64,000 bases of DNA from assembly GCA_004172865.1 (NCBI GenBank), contig SEBV01000002.1:246063-310062 (forward strand), given 5' to 3'. Source of the DNA: Gammaproteobacteria bacterium. Its GTDB lineage: Bacteria > Pseudomonadota > Gammaproteobacteria > Pseudomonadales > Cellvibrionaceae. Shown one piece after another: positions 18,729 through 27,519 of the stretch. Position 1 is the stretch's first letter; the number at the start of each line of letters is the position of its first letter. Made by a program: the position numbers and the translations under genes. The notes beneath the pieces were generated by a model. That model had not been told where the DNA came from and ran no database searches. It was given only the letters and a program-made list of their open reading frames with translations.

Positions 18729-19595
18729 ATGAAATTAAAAAAATCTCTGGCAATTGCATTGGTTTCCAGTGCTGCAATTTTGGCGAGCTACACTCAAGCC
18801 GCAGCACCAACTCAACCAAAATTAAGCGTTCAACTTTGGTCGATTAAAGATGACGTTAATAAAGATTTTGAAGGCACTTTAAAGCAATTAAAAGCTTATG
18901 GTTTTCAAGGTGTGGAGTTCGCTGGCAGCTTTGGCAAATATGCCGATGATGCAAAAGGTCTTAAAGCTTTCCTCGACAAAACCGGTTTGAAAGCATCGGC
19001 AGCGCACGTTCCTTTTGACAAACTTTCGCCAGAAAATTTTGATAAGACGGTGGCATTTTATAAAGCCATCGACTGCAATATGTTGATCATTCCTTTTGAT
19101 AAGCGCGCAAATACCGCTGAAGGCGCATTAGAAATCGCTAAAGAATTGAGCGCTATTGAAGCTAAACTGGCGCCGCTTGGTATCCACACTGGCTACCACA
19201 ACCACAAACAAGAAATGCTTAACACTGGTGATACAACGCCGTGGGATGTGATTGCTAAAAACACTCCAGCATCCGTAGTCCTACAACAAGATGTGGGCTG
19301 GACTGAAGTTGCAGGTAAAGATCCGGTGGACATCATTAAACATTATCCCGGCCGCACGATTACCACTCACTACAAAGCAGCTGCGCCAGATGAAGGCAAT
19401 AAAGAAGACCCCATCATTGGTAAAGATACTACTGATTGGAAAACGTTGATTGTTGCTAACCGCACCATTGGTGGCACCCTATGGTTAACCGTAGAGCAAG
19501 AAGTTTATCCAGCCGGTTTGACACCTATGCAAAGCGTTGAGGCTTCATTGAAAGGTTTGCAAAAGCAAATTGCTGATCTTGATAAAAAGAAGTAG
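18729..19595 (+). CDS. secreted sugar phosphate isomerase/epimerase-like TIM-barrel protein
   Basis: A 288-residue protein with a signal peptide ending near AAAP, then an AP-endonuclease-2/xylose isomerase-like TIM barrel: SVQLWSIKDD at the start, HVPF, HTGYHNHKQE at about 156-165, and LTVEQE near the end as metal-ligand segments. Export argues against a phosphosugar substrate. In characterised pathways such barrels act as lyases or hydratases on 3-keto-glycosides made by GMC dehydrogenases, which fits the genes upstream. I chose the ATG at 18729, with AGGA at correct spacing, over a TTG two codons earlier. Confidence 0.87.
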   Translation: MKLKKSLAIALVSSAAILASYTQAAAPTQPKLSVQLWSIKDDVNKDFEGTLKQLKAYGFQGVEFAGSFGKYADDAKGLKAFLDKTGLKASAAHVPFDKLSPENFDKTVAFYKAIDCNMLIIPFDKRANTAEGALEIAKELSAIEAKLAPLGIHTGYHNHKQEMLNTGDTTPWDVIAKNTPASVVLQQDVGWTEVAGKDPVDIIKHYPGRTITTHYKAAAPDEGNKEDPIIGKDTTDWKTLIVANRTIGGTLWLTVEQEVYPAGLTPMQSVEASLKGLQKQIADLDKKK

Positions 19596-19620
19596 TTAGA
19601 AATAGTTTTTAAAACCTAAA

Positions 19621-19652
19621 CAATAAAGGCGCAACTGCGCCTTTATTGTTTT
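19621..19652. terminator. bidirectional terminator
   Basis: Perfect 12-base stem CAATAAAGGCGC / GCGCCTTTATTG with a 4-base loop AACT, followed by T-rich sequence. It separates the convergent TIM-barrel and binding-protein genes. Confidence 0.85.
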
Positions 19653-19658
19653 AAAAGC

Positions 19659-20531
19659 TTAATATTTTTCCAGCGCATTAAATTCCAGAAATTTTAAACT
19701 GCCATCATCTTGTGAATTCGGAACTTCAATAATTTTTCGATGTTTTAAATCCAGTCTTTTTAATCGCGCCGAAAAGTGCTTTTCAAATATTTTATTGAGG
19801 CTGCCGTTTTCCTGCATGGTTTTTAAGCCCAAGGTTAAACGCTCAGCCAATATTGGAACTTGTGGGCTAACATAAAAATAATTGGGCAGCTCGGTGTGAA
19901 TTAATAAATGCTGCTCGGGCACTAACTTATCGATTGGTTCGGGATCAATGTCATAAGTATCCTCAATCTCGATAACACTTAGCGGAACGAAATCATAGCG
20001 CTTGCCCGCAAGCATTTTTAATAATGAATCAAAAGTAAGTGGCTCATTTACGGTAAAGCCATTTTCCTTGTAGATGTATCCCTCCCACCCTTTACCTAAA
20101 CCTAGTGATATTTTTTTTAAATCATTCAGATTATTAACTTGATCAAAACGTGCCTGACTTTGGCTGCGAATAAGCGCAATGCGATAACCCATAAAGCCAC
20201 GCAATAAAGGTACGTTGATATACAGCAATGCGCTACGTCGTCCGGTGGGCTGGTGAAAACTCACAATGCGATCAATGTTCAGGCGCTCACCAGCAATTAA
20301 TAAATCGTGTTTTCGTTCAGAAGATAATTGCTCGTGAGTGAAATCAATTCTATAAGCACCATATTTAGGCTCAGTAATTTTGAGAGCCGTTTCCAAAACC
20401 TCCAGATAATAATCTTCTGCAACACCTGAATTATTGGCGATGTATTTAACCACCTCAATTGCATTCGCATAAGTTGACGCAAAGGTTAATGTAAAAATCA
20501 CTATAAGCTTTCGCACAAAACCAATCATCAT
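19659..20531 (-). CDS. periplasmic solute-binding-like protein (SBP_bac_3 type)
   Basis: About 290 residues with a signal peptide ending TYANA. The mature part has the bilobed pattern of family 3 amino acid-binding proteins, with GYRIALIRSQSQARFDQVNN and a C-terminal TMQENGSLNKIFEKHF helix. No transporter genes are adjacent. Stand-alone proteins of this type in marine and soil gammaproteobacteria often act as sensors or have no known ligand. An in-frame ATG at 20564 exists, but the ATG at 20531 gives a proper signal peptide. Confidence 0.78.
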   Translation of the reverse strand: MMIGFVRKLIVIFTLTFASTYANAIEVVKYIANNSGVAEDYYLEVLETALKITEPKYGAYRIDFTHEQLSSERKHDLLIAGERLNIDRIVSFHQPTGRRSALLYINVPLLRGFMGYRIALIRSQSQARFDQVNNLNDLKKISLGLGKGWEGYIYKENGFTVNEPLTFDSLLKMLAGKRYDFVPLSVIEIEDTYDIDPEPIDKLVPEQHLLIHTELPNYFYVSPQVPILAERLTLGLKTMQENGSLNKIFEKHFSARLKRLDLKHRKIIEVPNSQDDGSLKFLEFNALEKY

Positions 20532-20564
20532 GGTTTTCGTTTCCAGGCATCGGTGTAGACTCAT

Positions 20565-21083
20565 CCAGTCTGCAAGGTGACACTAAAACCAACCTGCGCT
20601 GACCATTATCTATTGGAGTCTAGCGCAAAAAATGACGCGCAAGTCATTAATAAAAATAATATCCGGTTACATATAAATTATTGAGAAACTGAGGACTGGT
20701 GATTTTTGCAAAAGTGATATTAATTCTTTCCCAGTTATTCTCTTTTACTGATAATTATAAAAACGATACTTCTTTTAGTCTTAAAATCGCACACGCACCA
20801 AAATAGATATATAACCAAAAAAACAACTTTGTTTTTTATTGCTTCGCTTTCCAGATAAAAGAATAGAATTTTTATAGCTGTTTTTTTATTTTCGGTTTTT
20901 GACATAGCGGAATGATACAAAAATCTATTTGCAAAAAAATATTTTTACACATTACCTTAAAAGCCAACTTAACATTTCTTAAAAAACTTGTGCAGTGAAA
21001 TGTGCTGGCTATTCTTCTGTTACAAACCTCTGCTCGCTCAGGAGGTGCGCTAACAAATTTACTTAGCCTTTTAGGAAAAATTT
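20565..21083. other. AT-rich intergenic region with a possible promoter
   Basis: About 519 bases without a convincing gene. A 61-codon minus-strand frame at 20735-20920 is low-complexity and unconvincing. A possible sigma-70 promoter for the following gene is TTGTGC (20988-20993), 16 bases, TATTCT (21010-21015). A consensus ribosome binding sequence AGGAGGTG at 21040-21047 has no start codon at usable distance. Confidence 0.4.
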
Positions 21084-21371
21084 ATGCAACTCAATTCTAC
21101 TTTGAAATATTGTTTGGCAGCGAGCTTCGCCATCATATTGACTGGCTGCGGCGGCAGCAGTAATTCGAGCAAAGCTAGTTCATCCTCGGCAGCGAAATCA
21201 TCTTCAGTGGCCGTAGCATCTTCCATGGCGGCGTTATCGTCAACAGCCTCATCCACGACCAGTGTTGCAGTTTCTTCTACCGCATCATCTGCTGCAGTAG
21301 CGGTTGTAGAAGATAAAACATTAGTTCTTCCATCAAGCCTGGAGGTTGTGACCAATGAAGCAGCTCACTAA
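21084..21371 (+). CDS. small serine-rich lipoprotein
   Basis: A 95-residue lipoprotein. The signal peptide ends LTGCGG, with the lipidated Cys at about residue 22, followed by roughly 50 residues that are mostly Ser, Ala, Thr and Val. Such polyserine linkers join domains of secreted enzymes in Cellvibrio and Saccharophagus, but here no folded domain follows: the chain ends after VLPSSLEVVTNEAAH. The stop region overlaps the start of the 760-residue gene by 17 bases, so the two are coupled. It may be a membrane anchor or partner of that protein, or the remnant of a once longer lipoprotein. Confidence 0.7.
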   Translation: MQLNSTLKYCLAASFAIILTGCGGSSNSSKASSSSAAKSSSVAVASSMAALSSTASSTTSVAVSSTASSAAVAVVEDKTLVLPSSLEVVTNEAAH

Positions 21372-23637
21372 AAACATGTACACGAAAAATATTCTCGCCG
21401 CCGTAATTGCAACTAGCAGCACTTATTCATTTGCAGCATTCAATAGTACAGGAACAGAATTTTCACTTGCGCCACAAAATTATCATGTGTGGAATGAATC
21501 GTTAAAACCCGTTGATTTGGTGAATAATATTTTGTGCTTTACCGGGCAATTAAAGGCCAGCGAATTTATTAACAAAGGCCCCTATTTGGTATTGGCAGAT
21601 GAAGCGGCCTGCTTTAAAGAAGACAATAGCAATTCAGAATCTGCTCAATCTTCTGGCGCAAGCAATACACCCTCTTATACAAAAATTATTGTGAATGCGA
21701 CTCGCGAATCAGTAGATGATCCGCTGCTGGTGAAAGTATGGATTCCTGCCATGGGGCAAGGTGACGACGTACAATCTATTAAATTCAAGTCTTTTATCAG
21801 TAAAGGCGCCAGCGCAGAAAACCCATTTGGCAGCTTCACTTTTAATTATAATTTTTATGAAACCATAGATAGCAATATCGCACTCGGCGGCGGCGAAATT
21901 AAAACCATCGAGATTCCTGGAAAAATTGGTTTTACTTTTTACGAAAAAGAATCTGAAGATCAAAATAGAGTTTCGGAAAAAGGCGCAAGTGTTGTGATGA
22001 GCAGTGATCGCAGCACCGGCATTGCTTTTACCTTTAATCATCAAACTGATGGACAGCAAAACCAAGGCGATTATTACGGTTTGGCATTTAATGGCAACAA
22101 TGTGTTAACACAAAAAGCCGATACCTATGCGCGCTTACCATTTAACTCTCAAGATGCAAACACTGGCACCGAAGCTTGTTTAAGCAGAACAAGTTTTGAT
22201 GAATCGGTATGGCGCTACAATTTATTTGATGCAGGCTCAGGCGCAAGCGTAAAACTTAATTCAGGAATTTCATTTAAGTACGATAGCAACAATGACAATG
22301 TTCCCGACAGCTATGGCCAAATTAGCTATTGGGGAATGTGGACTGAACACGGCGATAACTTAAGTGATGGCGCAACAATTGTTGCGCAAAATCCCGATAA
22401 CAATAATCTGCCCAGTGCAAGCTATACCATTTCAAAAGCGCCAGGTCGTTTGATTAAAAATACCGTCGAACAAGTAGCGGTCTCAAATATTCGAGGTATT
22501 CAATTTAATTATTTTAGCCCCGATGCGATGCAATCCAATTTTCAAAGTTGGTTAGTGCAATACCTTACCGTTGCGCATGACGGTGTTTCCAGCAACGGTT
22601 TTTATAAAGTTGCTGGCAGCAGTTATAATGATGGCGGCCCTTCAGTGACAACGCCGCAACAACCCATCGCAATTACATTAGGCTATCACGAAACTCTGAA
22701 TATGAATTCAGAGCAATTAGGTGGCCCAGTTAAATATCAAAGCGGCGATAGTTTTATTACATTTGCGAAGCAAGAATTTATTAACGGTAGCGAAACTGGT
22801 ACCGGTCAATTGTTAGCGAGCGGTGGCCTTACACTTTACTGTGTGGATCGCTGCCCTGTGGGTACCTTAGGTTCTGCACAATTAGCTACCTGGAATACTC
22901 CTTACAGCGACCCAATTCAAACGTTGGATAATGCAAAGGTATTTACGTTTAGTACTAGCGGTGTAAATCCGTTAACTTTAGTGCGTCAATCTAACAGCGA
23001 ACCGATTCGCTACGCAGGTGGATTAACCGCTGAAGGTTTGAGCGCGAATAATTCACCTTATAGCTGGGGAATTCGTTCGGGCGCCTTAGTTACTGCAGAT
23101 GTGTTGGCAAGCTTAACTTCGCCTTGGGATATTTATAACCCAACCAAAGTGACCGTATTTTATGAATGGGAAACCGGATTAAATTCGTTTAACCAAATGG
23201 TCACCGTGAAAGATACCAATGGCGTTATCCAAACATTTGACAAGCCAATTCAATTTACTTACACGCACACCAATGCAAATGATCGCAGTGGCAACGCGGG
23301 AATTTATAACGGCAAAGTCACGTTATTAAGTTACGGCGGAAATGGTCAATTAGGCGGTATTCCATCCGCGCAAGATAGCGAAGGACGTTACAACGCATTA
23401 TTTACAATTGCCGATGGAACCTTGTTGGGGCCAGAAAATAAATATGTAATTAAGGCGCAGGAAATTGAAGGCACCATGAAGTCAACCGCAGGACAATGTA
23501 CTAATTTGCAATTGTCAGCACCACTCAAACCCGTTCCAACTGCAACCACAAGTCACGCAAGTGATATAGGCGCAATGCCAAGCGTTACCGGTTCACCGAA
23601 AGTTATTGCAGGCGTGATTCAAGCTACGGCTCCATAG
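21355..23637 (+). CDS. large secreted protein of unknown function
   Basis: A 760-residue protein with a signal peptide (about 1-27, ending SFAA). I do not recognise a family. The mature chain is rich in Asn, Ser, Gly and aromatic residues in the manner of beta-sheet surface proteins. It contains a Ca-binding-like loop DSNNDNVPDSYG at about 308-320, a few paired cysteines (for example CVDRC at about 496-500) and no transmembrane segment. A GGAGG site precedes the start. The overlap with the upstream lipoprotein gene implies joint production; a cell-surface or extracellular role is inferred. A strong terminator follows. Confidence 0.82.
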   Translation: MKQLTKNMYTKNILAAVIATSSTYSFAAFNSTGTEFSLAPQNYHVWNESLKPVDLVNNILCFTGQLKASEFINKGPYLVLADEAACFKEDNSNSESAQSSGASNTPSYTKIIVNATRESVDDPLLVKVWIPAMGQGDDVQSIKFKSFISKGASAENPFGSFTFNYNFYETIDSNIALGGGEIKTIEIPGKIGFTFYEKESEDQNRVSEKGASVVMSSDRSTGIAFTFNHQTDGQQNQGDYYGLAFNGNNVLTQKADTYARLPFNSQDANTGTEACLSRTSFDESVWRYNLFDAGSGASVKLNSGISFKYDSNNDNVPDSYGQISYWGMWTEHGDNLSDGATIVAQNPDNNNLPSASYTISKAPGRLIKNTVEQVAVSNIRGIQFNYFSPDAMQSNFQSWLVQYLTVAHDGVSSNGFYKVAGSSYNDGGPSVTTPQQPIAITLGYHETLNMNSEQLGGPVKYQSGDSFITFAKQEFINGSETGTGQLLASGGLTLYCVDRCPVGTLGSAQLATWNTPYSDPIQTLDNAKVFTFSTSGVNPLTLVRQSNSEPIRYAGGLTAEGLSANNSPYSWGIRSGALVTADVLASLTSPWDIYNPTKVTVFYEWETGLNSFNQMVTVKDTNGVIQTFDKPIQFTYTHTNANDRSGNAGIYNGKVTLLSYGGNGQLGGIPSAQDSEGRYNALFTIADGTLLGPENKYVIKAQEIEGTMKSTAGQCTNLQLSAPLKPVPTATTSHASDIGAMPSVTGSPKVIAGVIQATAP

Positions 23638-23662
23638 AAATTAAAAACAGAAAATCGGCAAT

Positions 23663-23694
23663 AAAAAAAAGGCATCCATGTGGATGCCTTTTTT
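23663..23694. terminator. bidirectional terminator
   Basis: Perfect 8-base stem GGCATCCA / TGGATGCC with a 2-base loop visible outside it, flanked by eight A and six T residues. It lies between the convergent 760-residue protein gene and orn. Confidence 0.92.
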
Positions 23695-23709
23695 ATTTCA
23701 AAATTTTTA

Positions 23710-24270
23710 TCACGCATCCATCTTAAAAAACGTAGCGCGATAATGCTGCAACTCTGCAATGGAATCTTTAATATCATCCAGCGCTAAATGTGCACCGGAT
23801 TTTTTTACTCCGGCGATAACATCCGGGCGCCAGCGGCGCGCTAATTCTTTTACGGTGCTCACATCTAAATTGCGATAGTGAAAATAATCTTCCAGCAATG
23901 GCATGCCGCGAACTAAAAAGCGTCGATCCTGACAAATAGAATTTCCGCAAATTGGCGATTTACCGGCAGGCACCCAATTCTCTAAAAATTTAATCGTTTC
24001 TGCTTCTGCCTGCGCGATACCGACTTTACTTTCACGCACGCGTCGCGTGAGACCGGATTTACCATGTTGGTTAGTATTCCAGTCATCCATGGTTAACATA
24101 ATGCTGTCAGGCTGATGGATGGCGAACACAGGGCCGTCGGCGAGCACATTGAGGTTGGCATCGGTCACAATCGTGGCGATTTCGATAATGACGTCGGTGT
24201 CCGGGTTTAGACCGGTCATTTCCAGGTCGATCCAAATCAGGTTGTTTTCATTAGACTCTTTAACAGACAT
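23710..24270 (-). CDS. orn: oligoribonuclease
   Basis: A 186-residue DEDDh 3'-5' exoribonuclease that degrades two- to five-residue RNA to mononucleotides, including pGpG from cyclic di-GMP breakdown. Motifs: [14 protein letters not shown] (Asp and Glu of ExoI), the [10 protein letters not shown] region (ExoII), and [11 protein letters not shown] (ExoIII with His). The frame extends 25 codons upstream, but the ATG at 24270 has AAGGA at ideal spacing and gives the family length. It is divergent from rsgA with 86 bases between them, a conserved arrangement in Pseudomonas relatives. Confidence 0.96.
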   Translation of the reverse strand: MSVKESNENNLIWIDLEMTGLNPDTDVIIEIATIVTDANLNVLADGPVFAIHQPDSIMLTMDDWNTNQHGKSGLTRRVRESKVGIAQAEAETIKFLENWVPAGKSPICGNSICQDRRFLVRGMPLLEDYFHYRNLDVSTVKELARRWRPDVIAGVKKSGAHLALDDIKDSIAELQHYRATFFKMDA

Positions 24271-24356
24271 AGGTTTTTCCTTAGCAAATAGGGCACAATT
24301 GCCTCTCAGACTAAACCAATTTCGGCTTTCTCGCCAATCGAGCACACCCAGAGCGC

Positions 24357-25376
24357 ATGACCAAACGCAAACTCACTCGCCGCCAGCAATGGCGCATCGA
24401 AAAGATTCAAGGTGAGCGCACCGTACGCGCCACCAAACGCGATCAACAAGCAGAAGACACGCTGAGCGAGAGCGATTTAGGTCCGGAACAACACGGCCTG
24501 ATCATCACCCATTACGGTATGCAAGTAGTTGTAGAGGCAACGGAAGGCGAATCCAAAGGTCTACAACAACGCTGCCATTTTCGCAGCAACCTCGGCTCAT
24601 TGGTAACTGGTGATAAAGTGGTCTGGCGCGCAGGCAATCCGCTTGGAGTGGTGGTCGCGGTATTACCTCGCGAATCGGCACTACAACGCCCTGATCCGCA
24701 CGGCGATATGAAAACTGTCGCCGCCAATATTGACCGCATTATTATCGTTGTCGCTCCCTACCCTGAACCTCATGCAAATTTAATTGATCGCTATTTAGTT
24801 GCGGCAAATGCAATTGATATTGAACCGGTTTTATTAATTAATAAAACGGATCGCATCGACGATACTACGCGCGAAAAAATTAATTATTTGGAAAAAACCT
24901 ATCGCGATTTAGGTTACGAAGTTTTGATGGTGTCCACTAAAAATGGAACTGGCCTTGAAGAATTTCGCGAATACTTAACCCATTATACCAGCGTATTTGT
25001 GGGGCAATCCGGCGTAGGTAAATCATCACTCGTGAATGCGCTTTTGCCAGAGAGCAATTTGCGCGTAGGTGATTTATCGGATCGGCAACAAGGCACGCAC
25101 ACAACCACCAGCGCGACTTTATTGCATTTCCCCGGCGGCGGTCATTTAATTGATTCTCCCGGTATACGTGAATTCGGGTTGTGGCATATGGCAGAAGATG
25201 ATGTGCTGGAAGGTTTTATTGAGTTCCGTCCATTTCTCGGTCACTGTAAATTTCGCGACTGCTCGCATCGCCACGAACCGGGCTGCGCGATATTGTCTGC
25301 ACTGGAAAGCGGAAAAATTAGCGCAACGCGCATGGATTCTTATCGTTATATTTTACGAACCATTAATGAAAGTTAA
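24357..25376 (+). CDS. rsgA: ribosome small-subunit-dependent GTPase A
   Basis: A 339-residue circularly permuted GTPase that acts in late 30S maturation. An N-terminal basic tail ([12 protein letters not shown]) and OB fold (about 40-105) are followed by the G domain with G4 NKTD at about 161, G1 GQSGVGKSS at about 216, and G3 DSPGIREFG. The C-terminal zinc-binding motif C-x5-H-x-H-x5-C reads CSHRHEPGC with C near CKFRDC. All key residues are present. Divergent from orn. Confidence 0.96.
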   Translation: MTKRKLTRRQQWRIEKIQGERTVRATKRDQQAEDTLSESDLGPEQHGLIITHYGMQVVVEATEGESKGLQQRCHFRSNLGSLVTGDKVVWRAGNPLGVVVAVLPRESALQRPDPHGDMKTVAANIDRIIIVVAPYPEPHANLIDRYLVAANAIDIEPVLLINKTDRIDDTTREKINYLEKTYRDLGYEVLMVSTKNGTGLEEFREYLTHYTSVFVGQSGVGKSSLVNALLPESNLRVGDLSDRQQGTHTTTSATLLHFPGGGHLIDSPGIREFGLWHMAEDDVLEGFIEFRPFLGHCKFRDCSHRHEPGCAILSALESGKISATRMDSYRYILRTINES

Positions 25377-25435
25377 TTGTTTGCGTTTTATCCTGAACAA
25401 AAATTACGGATTTTAATTTAAAAAGGCGTACGAAA

Positions 25436-26242
25436 ATGGCTCTTCCTTTTGTAATCGAACCGACGCAACTCGCTGCACTTTTAGGCCAACCAACGAGCAA
25501 ATTATTAATTGTTGATATGTGTGCAGAGCACACCTATTTGCAGGGCCATATCGATGGCGCCATTAATGTTCCGCCACAAAAAATTCTAATAGGCCAGCCG
25601 CCCGTTCCAGGCAAAATTGCACCTGTCGAACAACTTAATCGCGTGTTTTCTTTTTTAGGTTTAACACCCGAAACGCATGTAGTGGTTTATGACGATGAAG
25701 GCGGCGGTTGGGCGGGCAGAATGATCTGGACTCTCGATGCAATCGGCCACAAAAATTACTCCTATTTAAACGGCGGCCTACACGCTTGGATTGGCTCTGG
25801 CCAATCCGTAACGCAAGAAATCCCTACGCTTACACCAAGCAAAGTAAATATTAAACTTGATCCAAAAGTTGTGATTGAAATTCCCGATATTATCGGCGAA
25901 TTAGATAAAGGTGATTTCGTCGTGTGGGATGCACGCAGCCCTGCAGAATATTCCGGTGATCGAGTCACCGCTGCCAAAAATGGCCATATTCCCGGCGCAA
26001 TAAATGCGGAATGGACATCACTGATGGATCGCAGCAATAGTTTGCGAATTCGCAAAGATGCGAAAGAATATTTAGCGTCTTTAGGATTAACCGGTGACAA
26101 ACGCATCATCACCCACTGCCAAAGCCACCACCGCTCAGGCTTCACCTATTTAGTTGGCAAAGCATTGGGATTTAATATTCGCGCCTATCACGGCTCATGG
26201 GCCGAATGGGGTAATCACCCGACGACTCCGGTTGAGGTCTAA
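25436..26242 (+). CDS. rhdA: thiosulfate sulfurtransferase (rhodanese), RhdA type
   Basis: A 268-residue tandem rhodanese. The N-terminal domain (about 8-120) is inactive; the C-terminal domain carries the catalytic C228 in THCQSHHRSG. That active loop is characteristic of Azotobacter vinelandii RhdA and its Pseudomonas orthologues rather than of the CGSGVTA-type SseA. It transfers sulfane sulfur from thiosulfate to acceptors. It lies 59 bases downstream of rsgA, possibly in the same transcript; in Pseudomonas the same region often continues with psd. Confidence 0.92.
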   Translation: MALPFVIEPTQLAALLGQPTSKLLIVDMCAEHTYLQGHIDGAINVPPQKILIGQPPVPGKIAPVEQLNRVFSFLGLTPETHVVVYDDEGGGWAGRMIWTLDAIGHKNYSYLNGGLHAWIGSGQSVTQEIPTLTPSKVNIKLDPKVVIEIPDIIGELDKGDFVVWDARSPAEYSGDRVTAAKNGHIPGAINAEWTSLMDRSNSLRIRKDAKEYLASLGLTGDKRIITHCQSHHRSGFTYLVGKALGFNIRAYHGSWAEWGNHPTTPVEV

Positions 26243-26358
26243 TACATTTCGCGAAATACCTTGGGCGCGGTGATTGCCGCGCCTAAAATCTGTTCTGCTA
26301 GCATCAGCTCACCAATCCCCCTACAATTCCACCTTTGTTATCTGACGCATAAATACCC

Positions 26359-27519
26359 ATGAGTTCATCCCTAATTCCCGAGCGCCCGCTGCTGGTTTCG
26401 CCTTCGTTGGCGGCCACTATCGGGCTTGAAGAAGCGTGTATGTTGTCGCTGCTGAGCGATATAGCGGCGCATCGCCCGCTGTTAAATCAGCAGGGTCGGC
26501 AGTGGCTGGATTTGGATGAGGAATTGGTGTTGAACACTATGCCGTTCTGGAGCGAGCAGGATATTCAGCGCATCAGCAAAAACCTGCGCGATAAAGGCAT
26601 TATTTTGTTGGCGTCCGCACCTTTTGTGGAAAGCCGCAAGCTGACGATTGCGTTTAATGAAGGTGGGCGCGCGGCTAAGCCCGCTGAAGCGCATAAGCCT
26701 TTGCCGATTATCAATATGGGCGGCGGCGCGAATTTAATTGCCGCCAACTGGCAGCCAGATCAGGAGCTATTGCGGCAGATTGCGCAACATAATATTCCCG
26801 ATGATTTCATTCGTTTGCAGGTGCCAGAATTTATTACTTACTGGCGCGAGCGCGGTGAAACCAGTCATTCCTGGGGCGCAAAATTTTTAAAAGATGTACT
26901 GCACAAATGGCGCAATCATCAAACACAAATGGCGCGACAAGCGCGTGAAAATAATGAAGAGTTTTTGAATCGCGAAAAAGATATCGCGATGCATATGAGT
27001 TGGCGACCAAGCAATGATGCGCTTGAAGTTTTAGTGAAGCACGCCAATATTAGTTATGCATTTGTGGAAGACGCGATTCCTGAATTTGTGTTGTATTGGC
27101 AGGAGCGCGGCGAAGTGGGCCGCATCTGGAACAGCAAATTTATTCAGCACGTGAAACGCCAATGGGTGCGCTATTCGTCGGCACTTGAAAATGATACTGA
27201 ACCAAAACGTATTCCTGAAAATTGGCAACCAAGCAATGAAGTTTTTGATGTGTTGCGCCTCGCTGAAATTAAAATGGATTTCGCGCAGCGACAAGTTGCT
27301 GAATTCGTTTTATTTTGGCGCGAGAGCAATCAGCTCTACGCATCGTGGAATACAAAATTTTTGCAACACGTAAAATATCACTGGGCTAAACAGCATGCAT
27401 TGGCCCCAATAACACAGCAGGGTAATCACCATGCAGGACAGCAAAACATTAATCCAACGCGTAGCACAAGAGATAGAAGCCTCGCAGAAGACCTCACCGA
27501 CCGCAGCTGGGCGCAGTGA
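26359..27519 (+). CDS. DnaT-like protein with three ssDNA-binding-type domains
   Basis: A 386-residue protein. Residues 1-100 resemble the N-terminal domain of DnaT-like and replication-initiation-related proteins of Pseudomonas. Three copies of the DnaT C-terminal-type repeat follow at about 130-188, 214-274 and 288-345, each with the pattern W-x-P-(S/D)-x-E/D, then EF-x-x-Y/F-W-x-E/S, then SW/IW-x-x-KF-x-x-x-V. E. coli DnaT has one copy, which binds single-stranded DNA in PriA-dependent primosome assembly. The 3' end overlaps the next gene, a lambda P-like protein, by 89 bases, pointing to joint action in helicase loading; this role is inferred. Confidence 0.85.
   Translation: MSSSLIPERPLLVSPSLAATIGLEEACMLSLLSDIAAHRPLLNQQGRQWLDLDEELVLNTMPFWSEQDIQRISKNLRDKGIILLASAPFVESRKLTIAFNEGGRAAKPAEAHKPLPIINMGGGANLIAANWQPDQELLRQIAQHNIPDDFIRLQVPEFITYWRERGETSHSWGAKFLKDVLHKWRNHQTQMARQARENNEEFLNREKDIAMHMSWRPSNDALEVLVKHANISYAFVEDAIPEFVLYWQERGEVGRIWNSKFIQHVKRQWVRYSSALENDTEPKRIPENWQPSNEVFDVLRLAEIKMDFAQRQVAEFVLFWRESNQLYASWNTKFLQHVKYHWAKQHALAPITQQGNHHAGQQNINPTRSTRDRSLAEDLTDRSWAQ

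Noticed and set aside
20735..20920. 61-codon minus-strand open frame
   Set aside because: Low complexity, AT-rich, no ribosome binding site and no resemblance to a protein.
21071..21355. 94-codon antisense frame opposite the polyserine lipoprotein
   Set aside because: The opposite strand of serine and alanine codons is naturally open; no start signal of its own.
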